Source: an uncultured Rhodobacterales bacterium (GTDB lineage Bacteria; Pseudomonadota; Alphaproteobacteria; Rhodobacterales; Rhodobacteraceae). From it: a stretch of 64,000 nucleotides of DNA. Under the pieces are notes generated by a model that saw only the letters and a list, made by a program, of their open reading frames with translations, was not told the DNA's origin and did not search any database. How positions within the stretch are numbered: position 1 is the first letter of the stretch; every line of letters begins with the position of its first letter. A program made the translations under genes and the position numbers. Location: the NCBI GenBank assembly GCA_903873585.1, contig CAIQOV010000012.1, forward strand, positions 43,425-107,424, in the 5' to 3' direction. Shown here piece by piece: positions 9,272-18,621 of the stretch.

Positions 9272-10510
9272 TTAGACCAACCAAAACACCCCAGCGCCCA
9301 CAGCAATGCCCGCTAAACTCGGCCATAAAAAGCCAAACCCCACCACTTTGCGCCCAATAGAAGACGCCAGAACCGCCTTTGACGCCGAATTAACCGCCAC
9401 CGCCAACAGAATAACCTGCGCAAGGTTTTGCGGATCACTTGTCATGCGGGCGGTGGAAATGGTGATGGCGTCAACATCGGCCAAGCCCGAAATCGCCGCC
9501 ACCACATAAAGACCGGCAGAGCCGAAATAGCGATGCGCCAAGCCTGAGATCAAAATAATGAATGTCAAAAGTGCTGCCATGCGCAAAGCGCCCAACACAT
9601 CCAGCGGGCTGCGAATGCCCAAATCAGGGCGGGCAGGGGCGGTTGTGGTGCGCGCCAGCCAAGCGGCCACACCCAAATAAGTTGCAAAGCCCGCAGCCAT
9701 CGGGGGCAACAAAAAGGGCAGAAGCGATGGCTGTAAAACACCAGCAATAACAACAACACGCGCCAACATCACCGACGCCGCCACCAACATCCCCGCCACC
9801 AAAAGACGGGCAGGGGCAGCGCCCTGCGCAAGGCGGGCTAAACTAAGCGTTGTCGCCGTAGAAGAAGCCAAACCACCCGCCGCCGCCGTAATTAAAATGC
9901 CCCAGCGCGGCCCCAAAGAGCGCACCGCGACATAGCCCAAAAAGGAAACGCCTGCGATGAGCGTGGTTAAGATCCAAATCTCGCGCAGGTTTAAAAGGCC
10001 CCAAGGATCAACGGGTTTGTCTGACAAAAGCGGCAACAGCAAAAATGCCATGGCCAACAAGATCAACCCATCGCGCACTTCTATTTGGGTTAAGGTTGCG
10101 ACCCAAAGGTGCAAAACCTGACGCAACGATAAAAGCGCTACCGACACAATCGCGGCAGAGACCGCCACCTGAATATCGCCCGTTGCAGCCATAGCACCCA
10201 GCAAGAAAGCCAAAATACCCGCCAAGGCCGTAGTGGCCGAGAAATCAAGCGAGTTTTGGCTTTCGCGCCACTGAAACGCCGCAAACACACTCGCAAAGCC
10301 CAAAAATGCAACGGCACTAAACACCATGCCCAATGTCAGGCCAAGCGCCGCCGAAGCCCCGCCAATCAATCCCGCCAAAGCAAAACTGCGCACACCTGAA
10401 GCGCGATCTTGGGTTTCAGGCGCCCGCAGCGTCCATCCACGTTCGATTCCGAACAAGATGCCGATGGCAAGGCTAACGCCCAGTCGCAAGAGAAGGTTTT
10501 GAGTGTCCAT
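9272..10510 (-). CDS. MgtC/SapB and DUF4010 domain membrane protein
   Basis: 412 residues and very hydrophobic, with about eleven or twelve possible membrane helices. The N-terminus (LLRLGVSLAIGILFGIERGW) matches the MgtC/SapB start. The C-terminal half, with YVVAAISGLADVDAITIS and a motif rich in small residues (GGLASSTATTLSLAR), matches DUF4010. These fused proteins are conserved inner-membrane proteins of unsettled function, sometimes linked to magnesium or cation balance. It converges with the Lrp gene three bases away. It lies between the sulfur and B12 blocks, but nothing ties it to either. Confidence 0.85.
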   Translation of the reverse strand: MDTQNLLLRLGVSLAIGILFGIERGWTLRAPETQDRASGVRSFALAGLIGGASAALGLTLGMVFSAVAFLGFASVFAAFQWRESQNSLDFSATTALAGILAFLLGAMAATGDIQVAVSAAIVSVALLSLRQVLHLWVATLTQIEVRDGLILLAMAFLLLPLLSDKPVDPWGLLNLREIWILTTLIAGVSFLGYVAVRSLGPRWGILITAAAGGLASSTATTLSLARLAQGAAPARLLVAGMLVAASVMLARVVVIAGVLQPSLLPFLLPPMAAGFATYLGVAAWLARTTTAPARPDLGIRSPLDVLGALRMAALLTFIILISGLAHRYFGSAGLYVVAAISGLADVDAITISTARMTSDPQNLAQVILLAVAVNSASKAVLASSIGRKVVGFGFLWPSLAGIAVGAGVFWLV

Positions 10511-10596
10511 GCCTGAGTGTGGGCCGTTGCGGGGGGTAAGTCAAAGGGGTGTGAAGTGCCGATAACCAATATTATGTAAAATGCAGAACTATGCGC

Positions 10597-11328
10597 TTAT
10601 GCTTTTCGCAGGATATAGATGTCCATAATCCAGCCATGCGCGGCGCGGGCTTTGGCGCGGGTTGCGATGATCTGCGCGCTTACTTCTACCAAAGGCCCAG
10701 CCATGATGATCTGTTCAGGCATGCCAACATAAGCGCCCCACCAAATAGAAATCCCTGTTGGATCAAGCGTTTGGAACGTACAGTTGCCATCCAGCATCAC
10801 CGCCAAGGTCTGCGCGCCGTCAGGCCAGCCGTCTTGCAACTGCCGGCCTGTGGTGATCGTGACCGCTTGGCCAATGTCGTTGAGCGGAATGGCGTGCGCG
10901 GCCGTTAGCACTTGCAGGCTGGTAATCCCCGGCACCACCGTCACGCTGACATCGGCCAACCGTGCCGCAATGCGCAGCGTGGAATCATACAGCGACGGGT
11001 CGCCCCACACCAACAGCGCCACACGGCGCGCGGCATGGGCGGCCAAGGTTTTCACCCAAACCGCCGCTATCGCATCGTGCCAATCGTTCACACCGGTCTG
11101 ATAATCGGCATGCGCCGCATCGCGCACCGGCAGATCGAATTCCACGATCTGCACGGCGGGATTGGTCACGACCTCGGCCAAGATGGCGTGGCGCAGTTCG
11201 GCCAGATCGGCTTTGCCGCTTTTCTTCGGGATCATCACCAGATCAACCGCATTCAGCGCCTTAACCGCCTGACGTGTCAGATGGTCAGGGTTGCCGGTGC
11301 CAATGCCAATCAGGAAAAGTTCAATCAT
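10597..11328 (-). CDS. cobF: Precorrin-6A synthase (deacetylating)
   Basis: 243 residues. CobF methylates C1 of precorrin-5 with loss of acetate, a step found only in the aerobic B12 route. The tetrapyrrole methylase signatures are IGIGTGNPDHLT at the start, WGDPSLYDST, and VPGITSLQVLTAAHAIPLND. The CobF-specific IPKKSGKADLAELR region is present. It overlaps cbtA by four bases and is the last gene of the riboswitch-led cbtB-cbtA-cobF unit. Confidence 0.95.
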   Translation of the reverse strand: MIELFLIGIGTGNPDHLTRQAVKALNAVDLVMIPKKSGKADLAELRHAILAEVVTNPAVQIVEFDLPVRDAAHADYQTGVNDWHDAIAAVWVKTLAAHAARRVALLVWGDPSLYDSTLRIAARLADVSVTVVPGITSLQVLTAAHAIPLNDIGQAVTITTGRQLQDGWPDGAQTLAVMLDGNCTFQTLDPTGISIWWGAYVGMPEQIIMAGPLVEVSAQIIATRAKARAAHGWIMDIYILRKA

Positions 11329-12068
11329 TTTGCGGGGTCAGAGTGCCAAAGTGTCACAACCAAGCCGCCCAAGACCGCCCAAGTGATCATCCCCACCGCC
11401 AAACTGCGCGCGGCAAACGAGGCCGCAAGTTCCGGTGGTGCGATCCCGCCAAAGCTGGCCAATTCCGGTGCGCCCCAAATATGCGGTGCGGCCAAAACCA
11501 CAAGCCCAGCCGCCCTTTGCCAAAGCCCCGTGCCATAAGCTGCAAACCACAGGCCCGCAACGGTCGCCGCAGCCGTGCCAGCCCACCAGATTTGACGCGC
11601 TGTCAGATCAGAGGCCGGCGTGCCGGGCAAATCAGGCTGCAACCCAAGCGCTGGCATCATCTGAAACGCCATAAATCCGGCCAAACCCCACAGAATGCCT
11701 TGGCTTAGCCCCAGTTTGACGCCCACCTGTTCGGCCAAATTCATGCCCGCAACCAAGGCTAGACCATAGCCGCAATAGGTTAGCACCGCAAACAGCACCG
11801 TCAAAGCCTGACGATGCGCCCCGCCCTCGGCCCCGTCCCCGTGCTGATGCCCCGCCTCTTCGCCCGACATATCCATGCCCGGCATCGACTGCGCCATGGC
11901 AGCGGCACGCTGTTCGGGGCTGGCAATGCCTTGAAAATGCACCAATTCTCCGCTTTCGTAGCGTTCGGCCAGAAGAATATTGGGTTGCACCAATAGGTAT
12001 TGCAGCAGGGCGCACAGCAACCCCGCCGCAAAGCCAGCGAACAGCGCGCTGGACAGCATATGTCTCAT
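11325..12068 (-). CDS. cbtA: Cobalt transporter subunit CbtA
   Basis: 247 residues with about five or six membrane helices, as expected of CbtA, predicted to import cobalt with the small CbtB. Helices are visible at ALFAGFAAGLLCALLQYLLV, VLFAVLTYCGYGLALVAGMN and near the C-terminus. Between helices 1 and 2 is a Met/His-rich loop, MPGMDMSGEEAGHQHGDG, a plausible metal-collecting segment. It starts 12 bases after cbtB and is followed by cobF with a four-base overlap. Regulation by the upstream cobalamin riboswitch fits cobalt uptake. Transport has been predicted for the family mainly from such context. Confidence 0.92.
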   Translation of the reverse strand: MRHMLSSALFAGFAAGLLCALLQYLLVQPNILLAERYESGELVHFQGIASPEQRAAAMAQSMPGMDMSGEEAGHQHGDGAEGGAHRQALTVLFAVLTYCGYGLALVAGMNLAEQVGVKLGLSQGILWGLAGFMAFQMMPALGLQPDLPGTPASDLTARQIWWAGTAAATVAGLWFAAYGTGLWQRAAGLVVLAAPHIWGAPELASFGGIAPPELAASFAARSLAVGMITWAVLGGLVVTLWHSDPAK

Positions 12069-12080
12069 GACACGTCTGCC

Positions 12081-12245
12081 TTAGTGGCAGGGAAATCCGG
12101 TGGAGTGGCGCATATCATGGGCCGCATCATGCAGGCCTTGGCTTTGCGCAAAGCCTGCGGCAAACACCAGGGTCAGGCCAACCAAAGCCACGAACAGCGT
12201 TTGCGCCAGCACGGTTGAACGTGCGGAAGTTTGGGTCAAGTTCAT
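12081..12245 (-). CDS. cbtB: Cobalt transporter subunit CbtB
   Basis: 54 residues, a normal length for this one-helix protein. The protein begins MNLTQTSARSTVLAQTLFVA, and one membrane helix spans about residues 15-33 (QTLFVALVGLTLVFAAGFA). The C-terminal tail has the family's metal-binding pattern: LHDAAHDMRH, then FPCH at the very end. The start at 12245 has AGGAGA just upstream on the minus strand. It lies directly downstream of a cobalamin riboswitch and just before cbtA. Confidence 0.92.
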   Translation of the reverse strand: MNLTQTSARSTVLAQTLFVALVGLTLVFAAGFAQSQGLHDAAHDMRHSTGFPCH

Positions 12246-12293
12246 CGTCGTCTCCTGTAGCCGTCACACCCGACAGCCGTTGTTTCACCTTGC

Positions 12294-12478
12294 AAGGCCG
12301 GTCTCCTGACTTACGGATCATAGCGCGCCTTTCGCCTTCCCAATGGAACCCCATCAGTGGCAGTGAAAAGCCGCTACCGCTTACAGTCGCGGGGGCGGTT
12401 GAGGCATCGGATGCCCGTTCGGGTCCATCCTTCCTCATTCCCGTTTCAGTCCTGACGCTTTGCGCTTTGGACACCTTG
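12294..12478 (-). promoter_or_regulatory. Cobalamin riboswitch upstream of cbtB
   Basis: On the minus strand the conserved parts occur in order: GAAACGGGAATGAGG (5' part), CGCCCCCGCGACTGTAAGCGG, CACTGCCACTG, and the B12 box GTCAGGAGACCGGCC at 12310-12296. The element ends about 50 bases before the cbtB start, leaving room for an expression platform that hides the ribosome site. AdoCbl binding would be expected to lower cbtBA-cobF expression. Confidence 0.93.
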
Positions 12479-12551
12479 CTTGATCATAAAGCCGTGAACT
12501 GCGCTTAGGGTCAAGGGCCGAATGCGGCACGCTGTGCGCATCTGCGACATA

Positions 12552-12857
12552 TTAGCCCGGAATGCGCGCGATGGCCTTATGCCGCAACGCGCCAAATATG
12601 CGCGCATCGGGGAATGTGCCATCGTTTGACGCTTGGTAGGCTTTGGCAAAGGCAATCAAATCGCCCAAGTCATCAGCCGTAATCTGGCCAAACAGATAGG
12701 CCGTCTTGCCCACAGCGCGAAACGCCACGGTCGAGGGTTTGGTGCAGCCTGACATACAGTCTGTCAGCGTCACCTCATACCCCGTCACGGCCAAGTGCGC
12801 CGCAAAGTCGCCCTGCCCCAGCGGACAGGTCGCGCATAGCGTGATGATGTGGGTCAT
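12552..12857 (-). CDS. DUF1636 small four-cysteine protein, B12-cluster copy 2
   Basis: 101 residues. Cysteines fall in the pattern C8-x2-C11 and C34-x3-C38 (TLCATCPLGQ, DCMSGC). This resembles [2Fe-2S] thioredoxin-like ferredoxins, and DUF1636 is described as a predicted metal-binding family. It overlaps the SUMT gene by four bases and ends the cobL-cobE-cobM-cobB-cobA run. A paralog with the same spacing lies at 25361, before cobW. The role is unknown. A redox partner for corrin biosynthesis or a metal-handling role are both possible. Confidence 0.8.
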   Translation of the reverse strand: MTHIITLCATCPLGQGDFAAHLAVTGYEVTLTDCMSGCTKPSTVAFRAVGKTAYLFGQITADDLGDLIAFAKAYQASNDGTFPDARIFGALRHKAIARIPG

Positions 12858-13573
12858 ATCCCCTCCATCAACGGGCCGATCAAGATCAGCGCGGGGCCGT
12901 CATGCGCGTCAGCAAGGGCCGCGCCCAAGGTTGCCACGGTGGCGCGCGTTAGGCGTTGTTCAGGGGTTGACACGCTTTCGGCAAGCAAAGCGGGCATATC
13001 GGCGGGCAACCCTGCGGCGATCAGTTTAACCGACAGCGCTGCAAAGGTGCGCTTTCCCATGAAGATCACGGTGGTGGCCATCGGGTCGGCCAAGGCTTGA
13101 ATGTTCAAATCATCCGGCAGCCCACCAGCCACATCATGCCCTGTCACAAACTGCACCCGCCGCGCGGTTAACCTTCGCGTCAGCGGAATGCCCGCCGCCG
13201 CCGCCGCAGCCGATGCCGAGGTAACCCCCGGCACAATCTCAAACCCGATACCGGCGGCGCGGCAAGCGTCAATCTCTTCCTCTAGCCGGCCAAAAAGCCC
13301 GCTGTCGCCCGATTTCAGCCGCACCACTTTGGCCCCTGTCAGCGCGTAATCCACCAACAGGCGGCTGACCTGATCTTGCTTGGGCGAGATGCGCCCTGCC
13401 CGCTTGCCCACACCGACCAAATCGGCCCCCGCGCGGGCATGGGCCAAGATCGGGCCTGCCGACAGATCATCAAACAACACCGCATCGGCCGCCTCGATCC
13501 GCTTTAAGGCGCGCAATGTCAGCAGTTCAGGGTCGCCGGGGCCAGAGGATACGAAAGACACAAAACCGCTCAT
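12854..13573 (-). CDS. cobA: Uroporphyrinogen-III C-methyltransferase, B12 branch
   Basis: 239 residues. It makes precorrin-2 from uroporphyrinogen III, the entry to the corrin pathway. Signatures are SSGPGDPELLTLRAL, VRLKSGDSGLFGRLEEEI and VPGVTSASAAAAAAGIPLT, then VQFVTGHDV. It overlaps cobB upstream and DUF1636 downstream by four bases each. It is only moderately like the SUMT at 7914, as expected for copies serving different pathways rather than a recent duplication. Confidence 0.93.
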   Translation of the reverse strand: MSGFVSFVSSGPGDPELLTLRALKRIEAADAVLFDDLSAGPILAHARAGADLVGVGKRAGRISPKQDQVSRLLVDYALTGAKVVRLKSGDSGLFGRLEEEIDACRAAGIGFEIVPGVTSASAAAAAAGIPLTRRLTARRVQFVTGHDVAGGLPDDLNIQALADPMATTVIFMGKRTFAALSVKLIAAGLPADMPALLAESVSTPEQRLTRATVATLGAALADAHDGPALILIGPLMEGI

Positions 13574-14862
13574 GATGCCTCGGCAATCAGGTGAAAATAC
13601 GATCCCGACACACGGCCCCGATGGCTGCCGCTTTCGGCCACGGCGTTGCCTTCGGCGTCTTGCACTTGGGCCAGCGGGGGGTCGGGTTGGTCTAGGATGG
13701 TGGAATAGTGAAACTCATGCCCGCGCAGGCGCGTGCCCGCACCCTGCCCCGGCATGGGGACAAGCAAAGTCGCCAAGCGGTAGCCCAAATGCATCTTGCG
13801 GCGTTCAAAACTGGTGACCAGCCCCAGCAGCCCCAGCATCTGATGCCGCACGCCTGCCTTATCCACCAAGCCTTCGCCCAGCACCATATACCCGCCACAT
13901 TCGCCGTGAACAGGGCCAGAAAACGTCTGCATTCCGGCGCGAAACTTGTCAGCCGAAGCCAAAACGTCCGCATGAAGTTCCGGATAACCACCGGGCAGCC
14001 AACACACATCCGCCACGGGCGGCGCTTCATCGGCCAGCGGAGAAAACGTCACCACCTCGGCCCCCGCTGCCCGCCAGCCGTCGATAAGATGCGGATAAAT
14101 AAACGAAAACGCCGCATCCCGCGCCAAGGCGATGCGCTGGCCGGGCGGAGTTATGCGCGGCATCGGGCCAAAGCGCAGCACGCCCGCGGCGGCGCGAAGG
14201 GCATCCAGATCAACATGTGCTGCCACCAAATCAGCGGCGGCGTTCAAGATCGCTTCCAGCTCTGGCAGTTCTTCGGCCTGCACCAGCCCCAAGTGCCGCT
14301 CTGGCAAGGCAACGCTGGCAAGCTTGGGCAAAGCCCCCAGCACCGCAATGCCCGCCTGCGCCATGCCTGCGCGTAGCAAGCGTTCATGGCGGGGCGAGGC
14401 GACCTTGTTCAAAATCACCCCCGCCAGCCGCAAGCCTGGCCGGAATTTGGCCAACCCCAGCGCCACAGCCCCCGCCGTTTGCGCCTGCCCGCCTGCGTCA
14501 ATCACCAGCACCACCGGCCAATCCAGATGCAGCGCCAGATCGGCACTGGCCCCGTGGCCCCAAGCCCCCGCCTTGGCCACCCCGTCATGCAGCCCCATCG
14601 CCCCTTCGGCGATGACGATATCTGCGCCATCGGCCTTGGACAAAAGCCCCGCCACTTGGCCCTGCCCCATAGCCCAAGAATCAAGGTTAAAAGACGCCCG
14701 CCCCGTCGCCGCCCGATGAAAGGCAGGGTCGATGTAATCTGGCCCCGATTTGAAACATTGCACGGCCAACCCCTGCCGCACAAAGGCCCGCGCCAGCCCC
14801 AAAGTGACCAAAGTCTTGCCGCTGCCCGATGAGGGCGCTGCTATAATCACCCCCCCCGTCAT
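13570..14862 (-). CDS. cobB: Hydrogenobyrinic/cobyrinic acid a,c-diamide synthase
   Basis: 430 residues. CobB amidates the a and c side chains using glutamine and ATP. The N-terminal amidoligase begins [12 protein letters not shown] (P-loop) followed by [11 protein letters not shown]. The C-terminal glutaminase has the nucleophile motif [14 protein letters not shown] near residue 320 and HEFHYS near the end. Four-base overlaps link it to cobM upstream and cobA downstream. In the aerobic pathway this step comes before CobN-type cobalt insertion. Confidence 0.95.
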   Translation of the reverse strand: MTGGVIIAAPSSGSGKTLVTLGLARAFVRQGLAVQCFKSGPDYIDPAFHRAATGRASFNLDSWAMGQGQVAGLLSKADGADIVIAEGAMGLHDGVAKAGAWGHGASADLALHLDWPVVLVIDAGGQAQTAGAVALGLAKFRPGLRLAGVILNKVASPRHERLLRAGMAQAGIAVLGALPKLASVALPERHLGLVQAEELPELEAILNAAADLVAAHVDLDALRAAAGVLRFGPMPRITPPGQRIALARDAAFSFIYPHLIDGWRAAGAEVVTFSPLADEAPPVADVCWLPGGYPELHADVLASADKFRAGMQTFSGPVHGECGGYMVLGEGLVDKAGVRHQMLGLLGLVTSFERRKMHLGYRLATLLVPMPGQGAGTRLRGHEFHYSTILDQPDPPLAQVQDAEGNAVAESGSHRGRVSGSYFHLIAEAS

Positions 14863-15635
14863 TCGGGAAACCGCGGGTCAGTGCCGCGCGGGCGATAGCG
14901 GCGGTCGTAATCGTCAGCATAAAGGCGGCTTTCATCAAAGCCTTCTGCCGCCAAAGCACGCCCCACAAGGATCAGCGCCGTGCGGTCGATCTCTGGACCA
15001 ACTGCGGCCACAATGGTTGCCAAAGTGGCGCGCACGATCCGCTCATCAGGCCAAGTTGCCCGCCACACCACCGCCACGGGGCAATCTTCTCGGTAAAACG
15101 GCACCAACTCCTCCACCACCTGCGCCAGCGCATGCACCGACAGGTGAATGGCCAAAGTCGCCCCCGTTGCGGCAAAAGCCGCCAACGTTTCCCCCTTTGG
15201 CATGGCCGATGCGCGGCCTGAGGTGCGGGTGAGGATCACACTTTGCGCCAACCCCGGCAGGGTCAGCTCCACCCCCAAAGCCGCGGCAGAGGCGGCAAAA
15301 CTTGGCACACCAGGGGTGACATCATAAGGGATGCCCAAGTCACGCAAGCGCTTGAGCTGTTCGCCCATCGCCGACCAGATCGACACATCCCCCGAATGCA
15401 ACCGCGCCACATCTAAGCCCTTGTCATGGGCCGCTTTAAGCGTGTCGATAATCGCATCCAACGACATCGCCGCCGTGTTGACAATGTCGCACCCTTCAGG
15501 GCAATGCGCCAAAACCCCTAGCGGCACCAAAGACCCCGCATATAGGCACACGGGCGAGCTTGCGATCAAATCGCGCCCGCGAAGCGTGAGCAAATCTGCC
15601 GCCCCGGGGCCCGCGCCAATGAAATGCACCGTCAT
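14859..15635 (-). CDS. cobM: Precorrin-4 C11-methyltransferase
   Basis: 258 residues. CobM methylates C11 of precorrin-4. Seen are [17 protein letters not shown] at the N-terminus, [17 protein letters not shown], and [20 protein letters not shown] followed by [11 protein letters not shown], all typical of CobM/CbiF. The C-terminal [14 protein letters not shown] is also family-like. It overlaps cobE by four bases. Confidence 0.95.
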   Translation of the reverse strand: MTVHFIGAGPGAADLLTLRGRDLIASSPVCLYAGSLVPLGVLAHCPEGCDIVNTAAMSLDAIIDTLKAAHDKGLDVARLHSGDVSIWSAMGEQLKRLRDLGIPYDVTPGVPSFAASAAALGVELTLPGLAQSVILTRTSGRASAMPKGETLAAFAATGATLAIHLSVHALAQVVEELVPFYREDCPVAVVWRATWPDERIVRATLATIVAAVGPEIDRTALILVGRALAAEGFDESRLYADDYDRRYRPRGTDPRFPE

Positions 15636-15997
15636 GCTTGCCCCCTTGCATCCGCCTCGGCGAGTGCTGCCACCGCCATCCCATCCGGCCCGCTGCGCTT
15701 GGCCTGCACCAACCGTGCACCGGGGCCAGCGGCGGCCAAAGCGGCGGCTTCGGCAACCGACCCCGTGCCATAAGCCGCCATCACCCGTGCCGACCCTTCC
15801 ACGCCCTGCGCGTGCAGATCGTGACGCGGCACACCCAAAACCCTAAGCCCCAAATCCTGCGCCAAGCGCACAAGGCCGGGTTCATGCACCTTATCCTCTG
15901 CCGTGGCCAAGGCTTCGCCCAAGCCCACCAAGGCAATAGCGGCGCGCAGGCTTTCAGCAGAAACGCCGCGCCGAAAGCCCAATCCTGTCACTTTCAT
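15632..15997 (-). CDS. cobE: CobE/CbiG C-terminal domain protein
   Basis: 121 residues from the ATG at 15997, which overlaps the cobL stop by four bases. The fold matches CobE and the CbiG C-terminal domain ([51 protein letters not shown]). CobE is required for aerobic B12 synthesis in related bacteria, but its precise step is not settled; binding of a pathway intermediate has been proposed. A start five codons upstream is possible but lies inside cobL without gain. Confidence 0.9.
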   Translation of the reverse strand: MKVTGLGFRRGVSAESLRAAIALVGLGEALATAEDKVHEPGLVRLAQDLGLRVLGVPRHDLHAQGVEGSARVMAAYGTGSVAEAAALAAAGPGARLVQAKRSGPDGMAVAALAEADARGQA

Positions 15998-17169
15998 CGC
16001 GTCACACTCCACTGCACCACGGGGCGCATCGCCTGCCAGCCGTGTTTGGCCCCCAAGGGGGCGACTTGCGCCATATCAAAGCGCCACAGATCGCCGCCGC
16101 GTTCGCCGTGGCAGGCGTACAGCAGCGCTTCACTTTCCAATGTGACCGCGTTCATCACCAACCGCGCCCCTTTGGGCAAGCGCGCCCACAGCGTTTCAAC
16201 CAAGGCCCCATTCGCCCCGCCGCCGATAAAAACCACATCCGGATCAGGCAGTTGCGCGATCACCTCTATCGCCTTGCCCTGATGCAAATGCCACCGATGC
16301 CCCAGCCCGAAACCTTCCGCATTCCCAAGCGCGCGGTCCGCCCGCGTCGCATCGGCTTCGACCGCATGGGCCACACTGGCAGGCGCGGCCAGCAGAAATT
16401 CAATGGAAACCGACCCCGACCCCGCGCCCAAATCCCACAACACCTCACCCCCGCGCGGTGCCAAAGCCGAAAGCGTCAAAGCGCGAACGGGCCGCTTGGT
16501 AATCTGCCCGTCATGGGCGAACATATCGTCGGCCAAGCCTGACGCCCGCGCCATCCCCTGCCCCACGCAGTCAACCGCCACGGCCACAGGCGCAGCAAAC
16601 CGACCGCTCACATCCTGCGCTAAGCCCTTGGTGACACGCGCGTTTGCGCCGCCCAAAGCCTCTAGCACATGCACGCTCGAACCCCCAAACCCCTGTGCTG
16701 TCAGATAGGTGCACAGCTCCCCCACCGCCGCCCCATCGCGCAGCAAACAGATCACCCGCTGCCCCCGCGCCAAAACAGGGCGCAACCGCGCGAATGGCGC
16801 TGCGTGCAGGCCAAGGCAAATCACCTCTTCCATCCGCCATCCCAAGCGGTTGGCGGCCAAAGCGAATGTTGAGGGGGCAGGATAACTTACCCACTCTCCT
16901 TCCCCCAAATGCCCCAGCAAAGACCCGCCCGCCCCATGCCAAAACGGATCACCCGAGGCCAAAACCACCACCCGCCGTCCGCGTTCGGCCAGCACAGGTT
17001 CCACCGAAAACGGCACGCCCCATGCGCGCCCCTTCACCCCCGCCAAAGCCAAATGCCGTGGCGCGCCAAAGATGATTTCCGCCTGTTCAAGCGCCTGACG
17101 GCTTGCCAAAGACAGCCCCGCCAGTCCATCCTCGTTCAACCCGATGATCGTTACCCAAGGCTTATCCAT
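15994..17169 (-). CDS. cobL: Precorrin-6Y C5,15-methyltransferase (decarboxylating)
   Basis: 391 residues, a two-domain enzyme. The N-terminal CbiE-like tetrapyrrole methylase (IIGLNEDGLAGLSLASRQAL, VLASGDPFWHGAGG) methylates C5 and C15. The C-terminal CbiT-like domain (LSALAPRGGEVLWDLGAGSG, SVSIEFLLA) decarboxylates and methylates. I chose the ATG at 17169, with AAGGA about 8 bases upstream, over a GTG nine codons earlier. This ATG and the ATG of the divergent cobK share the four-base palindrome CATG, so the 5' end and ribosome site lie inside the cobK coding region. Confidence 0.94.
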   Translation of the reverse strand: MDKPWVTIIGLNEDGLAGLSLASRQALEQAEIIFGAPRHLALAGVKGRAWGVPFSVEPVLAERGRRVVVLASGDPFWHGAGGSLLGHLGEGEWVSYPAPSTFALAANRLGWRMEEVICLGLHAAPFARLRPVLARGQRVICLLRDGAAVGELCTYLTAQGFGGSSVHVLEALGGANARVTKGLAQDVSGRFAAPVAVAVDCVGQGMARASGLADDMFAHDGQITKRPVRALTLSALAPRGGEVLWDLGAGSGSVSIEFLLAAPASVAHAVEADATRADRALGNAEGFGLGHRWHLHQGKAIEVIAQLPDPDVVFIGGGANGALVETLWARLPKGARLVMNAVTLESEALLYACHGERGGDLWRFDMAQVAPLGAKHGWQAMRPVVQWSVTR

Positions 17170-17911
17170 GACCCGCGTCCTTTTGCTTGGCGGCACGACA
17201 GAGGCTTCTGAATTGGCGAAATCCTTGGCCGATCAAAGCATTGACGCGGTTTTCTCTTACGCCGGACGCACCGAGGCCCCGCTGCGCCAACCCTTGGCCC
17301 AACGCATTGGCGGCTTTGGCGGGGTGGCGGGTTTGGTGCGCTATCTGCGCGAGCAATCCATCACCCACCTGATCGACGCGACCCACCCCTTCGCGGCGCA
17401 AATGAGCCGCAACGCCGTTCAGGCCGCAGCCACCACCCAAACCCCGCTGCTGGCCTTTGAACGCGCGCCGTGGCAAGCGGTGCAAGGCGACAACTGGCAA
17501 AGCGTGCCCGATATGGCGGGCGCTGTTGCGGCCTTGCCCGATGATCCGGCACGGGTTTTCTTGGCCATAGGTCGCCAAGCGCTGGAAGATTTCGCCGTAA
17601 AGACGCAGCATCATTACATTTTGCGGCTTGTTGACCAACCCGCCGCTTTGCCCTTGCCCCATGCCACCGCGTTGATTGCGCGCGGCCCCTTTACGCTGCA
17701 AGGCGATCTTAACCTGCTGCAAACCCACCACGTCACCCATATCGTCGCCAAGAACGCGGGCGGTATGGGCGCGCGTGCAAAGCTGGATGCGGCGCGTGAA
17801 TTGCGCCTGCCCGTGATCTTGATCGACCGCCCCTATGTGCCCGACAGGCCAAAGGTTGACACCGTAGCGCAGGTTTTGGCTTGGCTTCATTCGGCAAACC
17901 GTGGCGTGTAA
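17168..17911 (+). CDS. cobK: Precorrin-6A reductase, on the opposite strand to its neighbours
   Basis: 247 residues. CobK reduces precorrin-6A to precorrin-6Y with NADPH. The N-terminal RVLLLGGTTEASELAKSLAD, the middle LIDATHPFAAQMS and a C-terminal HIVAKNAGGMGARAKLDAAR are family signatures. The ATG at 17168 shares CATG with the cobL start, and AAGG lies about 8 bases upstream. The 3' end runs 25 bases into cobJ. It is therefore embedded antisense between cobJ and cobL with no free spacer on either side. Its promoter must lie within cobL. Confidence 0.94.
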   Translation: MTRVLLLGGTTEASELAKSLADQSIDAVFSYAGRTEAPLRQPLAQRIGGFGGVAGLVRYLREQSITHLIDATHPFAAQMSRNAVQAAATTQTPLLAFERAPWQAVQGDNWQSVPDMAGAVAALPDDPARVFLAIGRQALEDFAVKTQHHYILRLVDQPAALPLPHATALIARGPFTLQGDLNLLQTHHVTHIVAKNAGGMGARAKLDAARELRLPVILIDRPYVPDRPKVDTVAQVLAWLHSANRGV

Positions 17912-18621
17912 ACGTATTTTCCAACGTGGCGGGTGGCGGAATTGCCCAAAATCACCACCGTGCGCATGTCGGCCATCTCTGGCACCGCTTGCCCCAAGGG
18001 CACGGTCAGCAGCGCCTGATCGGGAGTCGATACGGCACGACAGAACGAGATAAGCCTTTTATCCCCACAACTTGCGCGCAAAATCTCTAGCGCTTTGGCA
18101 AACCCCTCTGGCCTGCTGGCCGAGCGTGGGTTGTAAAAGGCCATCGCCAAATCTGCCTCAGCCGCAAGGCGCAAGCGCCGTTCGATCAACTCCCACGGCT
18201 TTAGGTTGTCTGACAGGTTGATACAGCAAAAGTCATGGCCCAAAGGCGCGCCCAAAGCCGCTGCCGCCGCCAGCATCGCAGTAATGCCCGGCAGAACGCG
18301 GATGTTTAAGGCCTGCGCTTCGGGCCAATCTTCCAGCGCTTCAAACACCGCTGAGGCCATGGCAAACACCCCCGGATCACCCGAAGAAACGATCACAACC
18401 CGTTGACCGTCCAGCACCATTTGCAAAGCGTGCCGCGCGCGGTCAAGCTCCACCCGATTGTCAGATTGGTGCAGCGTTAACCCAGCACGCGCCGCCACCC
18501 GTGCAACATAGGGGATATAGCCCACCACATCGGTCGCCGCATCTAACGCAGCGCGCACTTCGGGGGTGACCATTTCGTCAGCACCCGGCCCAAGGCCGAC
18601 AATATCCAAACTGCCCGTCAT
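17887..18621 (-). CDS. cobJ: Precorrin-3B C17-methyltransferase
   Basis: 244 residues. CobJ carries out ring contraction with C17 methylation. Motifs are DIVGLGPGADEMVTPEV, VVIVSSGDPGVFAMAS, VLPGITAMLAAAAALGAPLG, HDFCCINLSD and AFYNPRSASRP, all typical of CobJ/CbiH. The ATG at 18621 overlaps the cobI stop by four bases. A start at 18750 adds a non-homologous tail and was rejected. Its last 25 bases overlap the convergent cobK. Confidence 0.95.
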   Translation of the reverse strand: MTGSLDIVGLGPGADEMVTPEVRAALDAATDVVGYIPYVARVAARAGLTLHQSDNRVELDRARHALQMVLDGQRVVIVSSGDPGVFAMASAVFEALEDWPEAQALNIRVLPGITAMLAAAAALGAPLGHDFCCINLSDNLKPWELIERRLRLAAEADLAMAFYNPRSASRPEGFAKALEILRASCGDKRLISFCRAVSTPDQALLTVPLGQAVPEMADMRTVVILGNSATRHVGKYVYTPRFAE

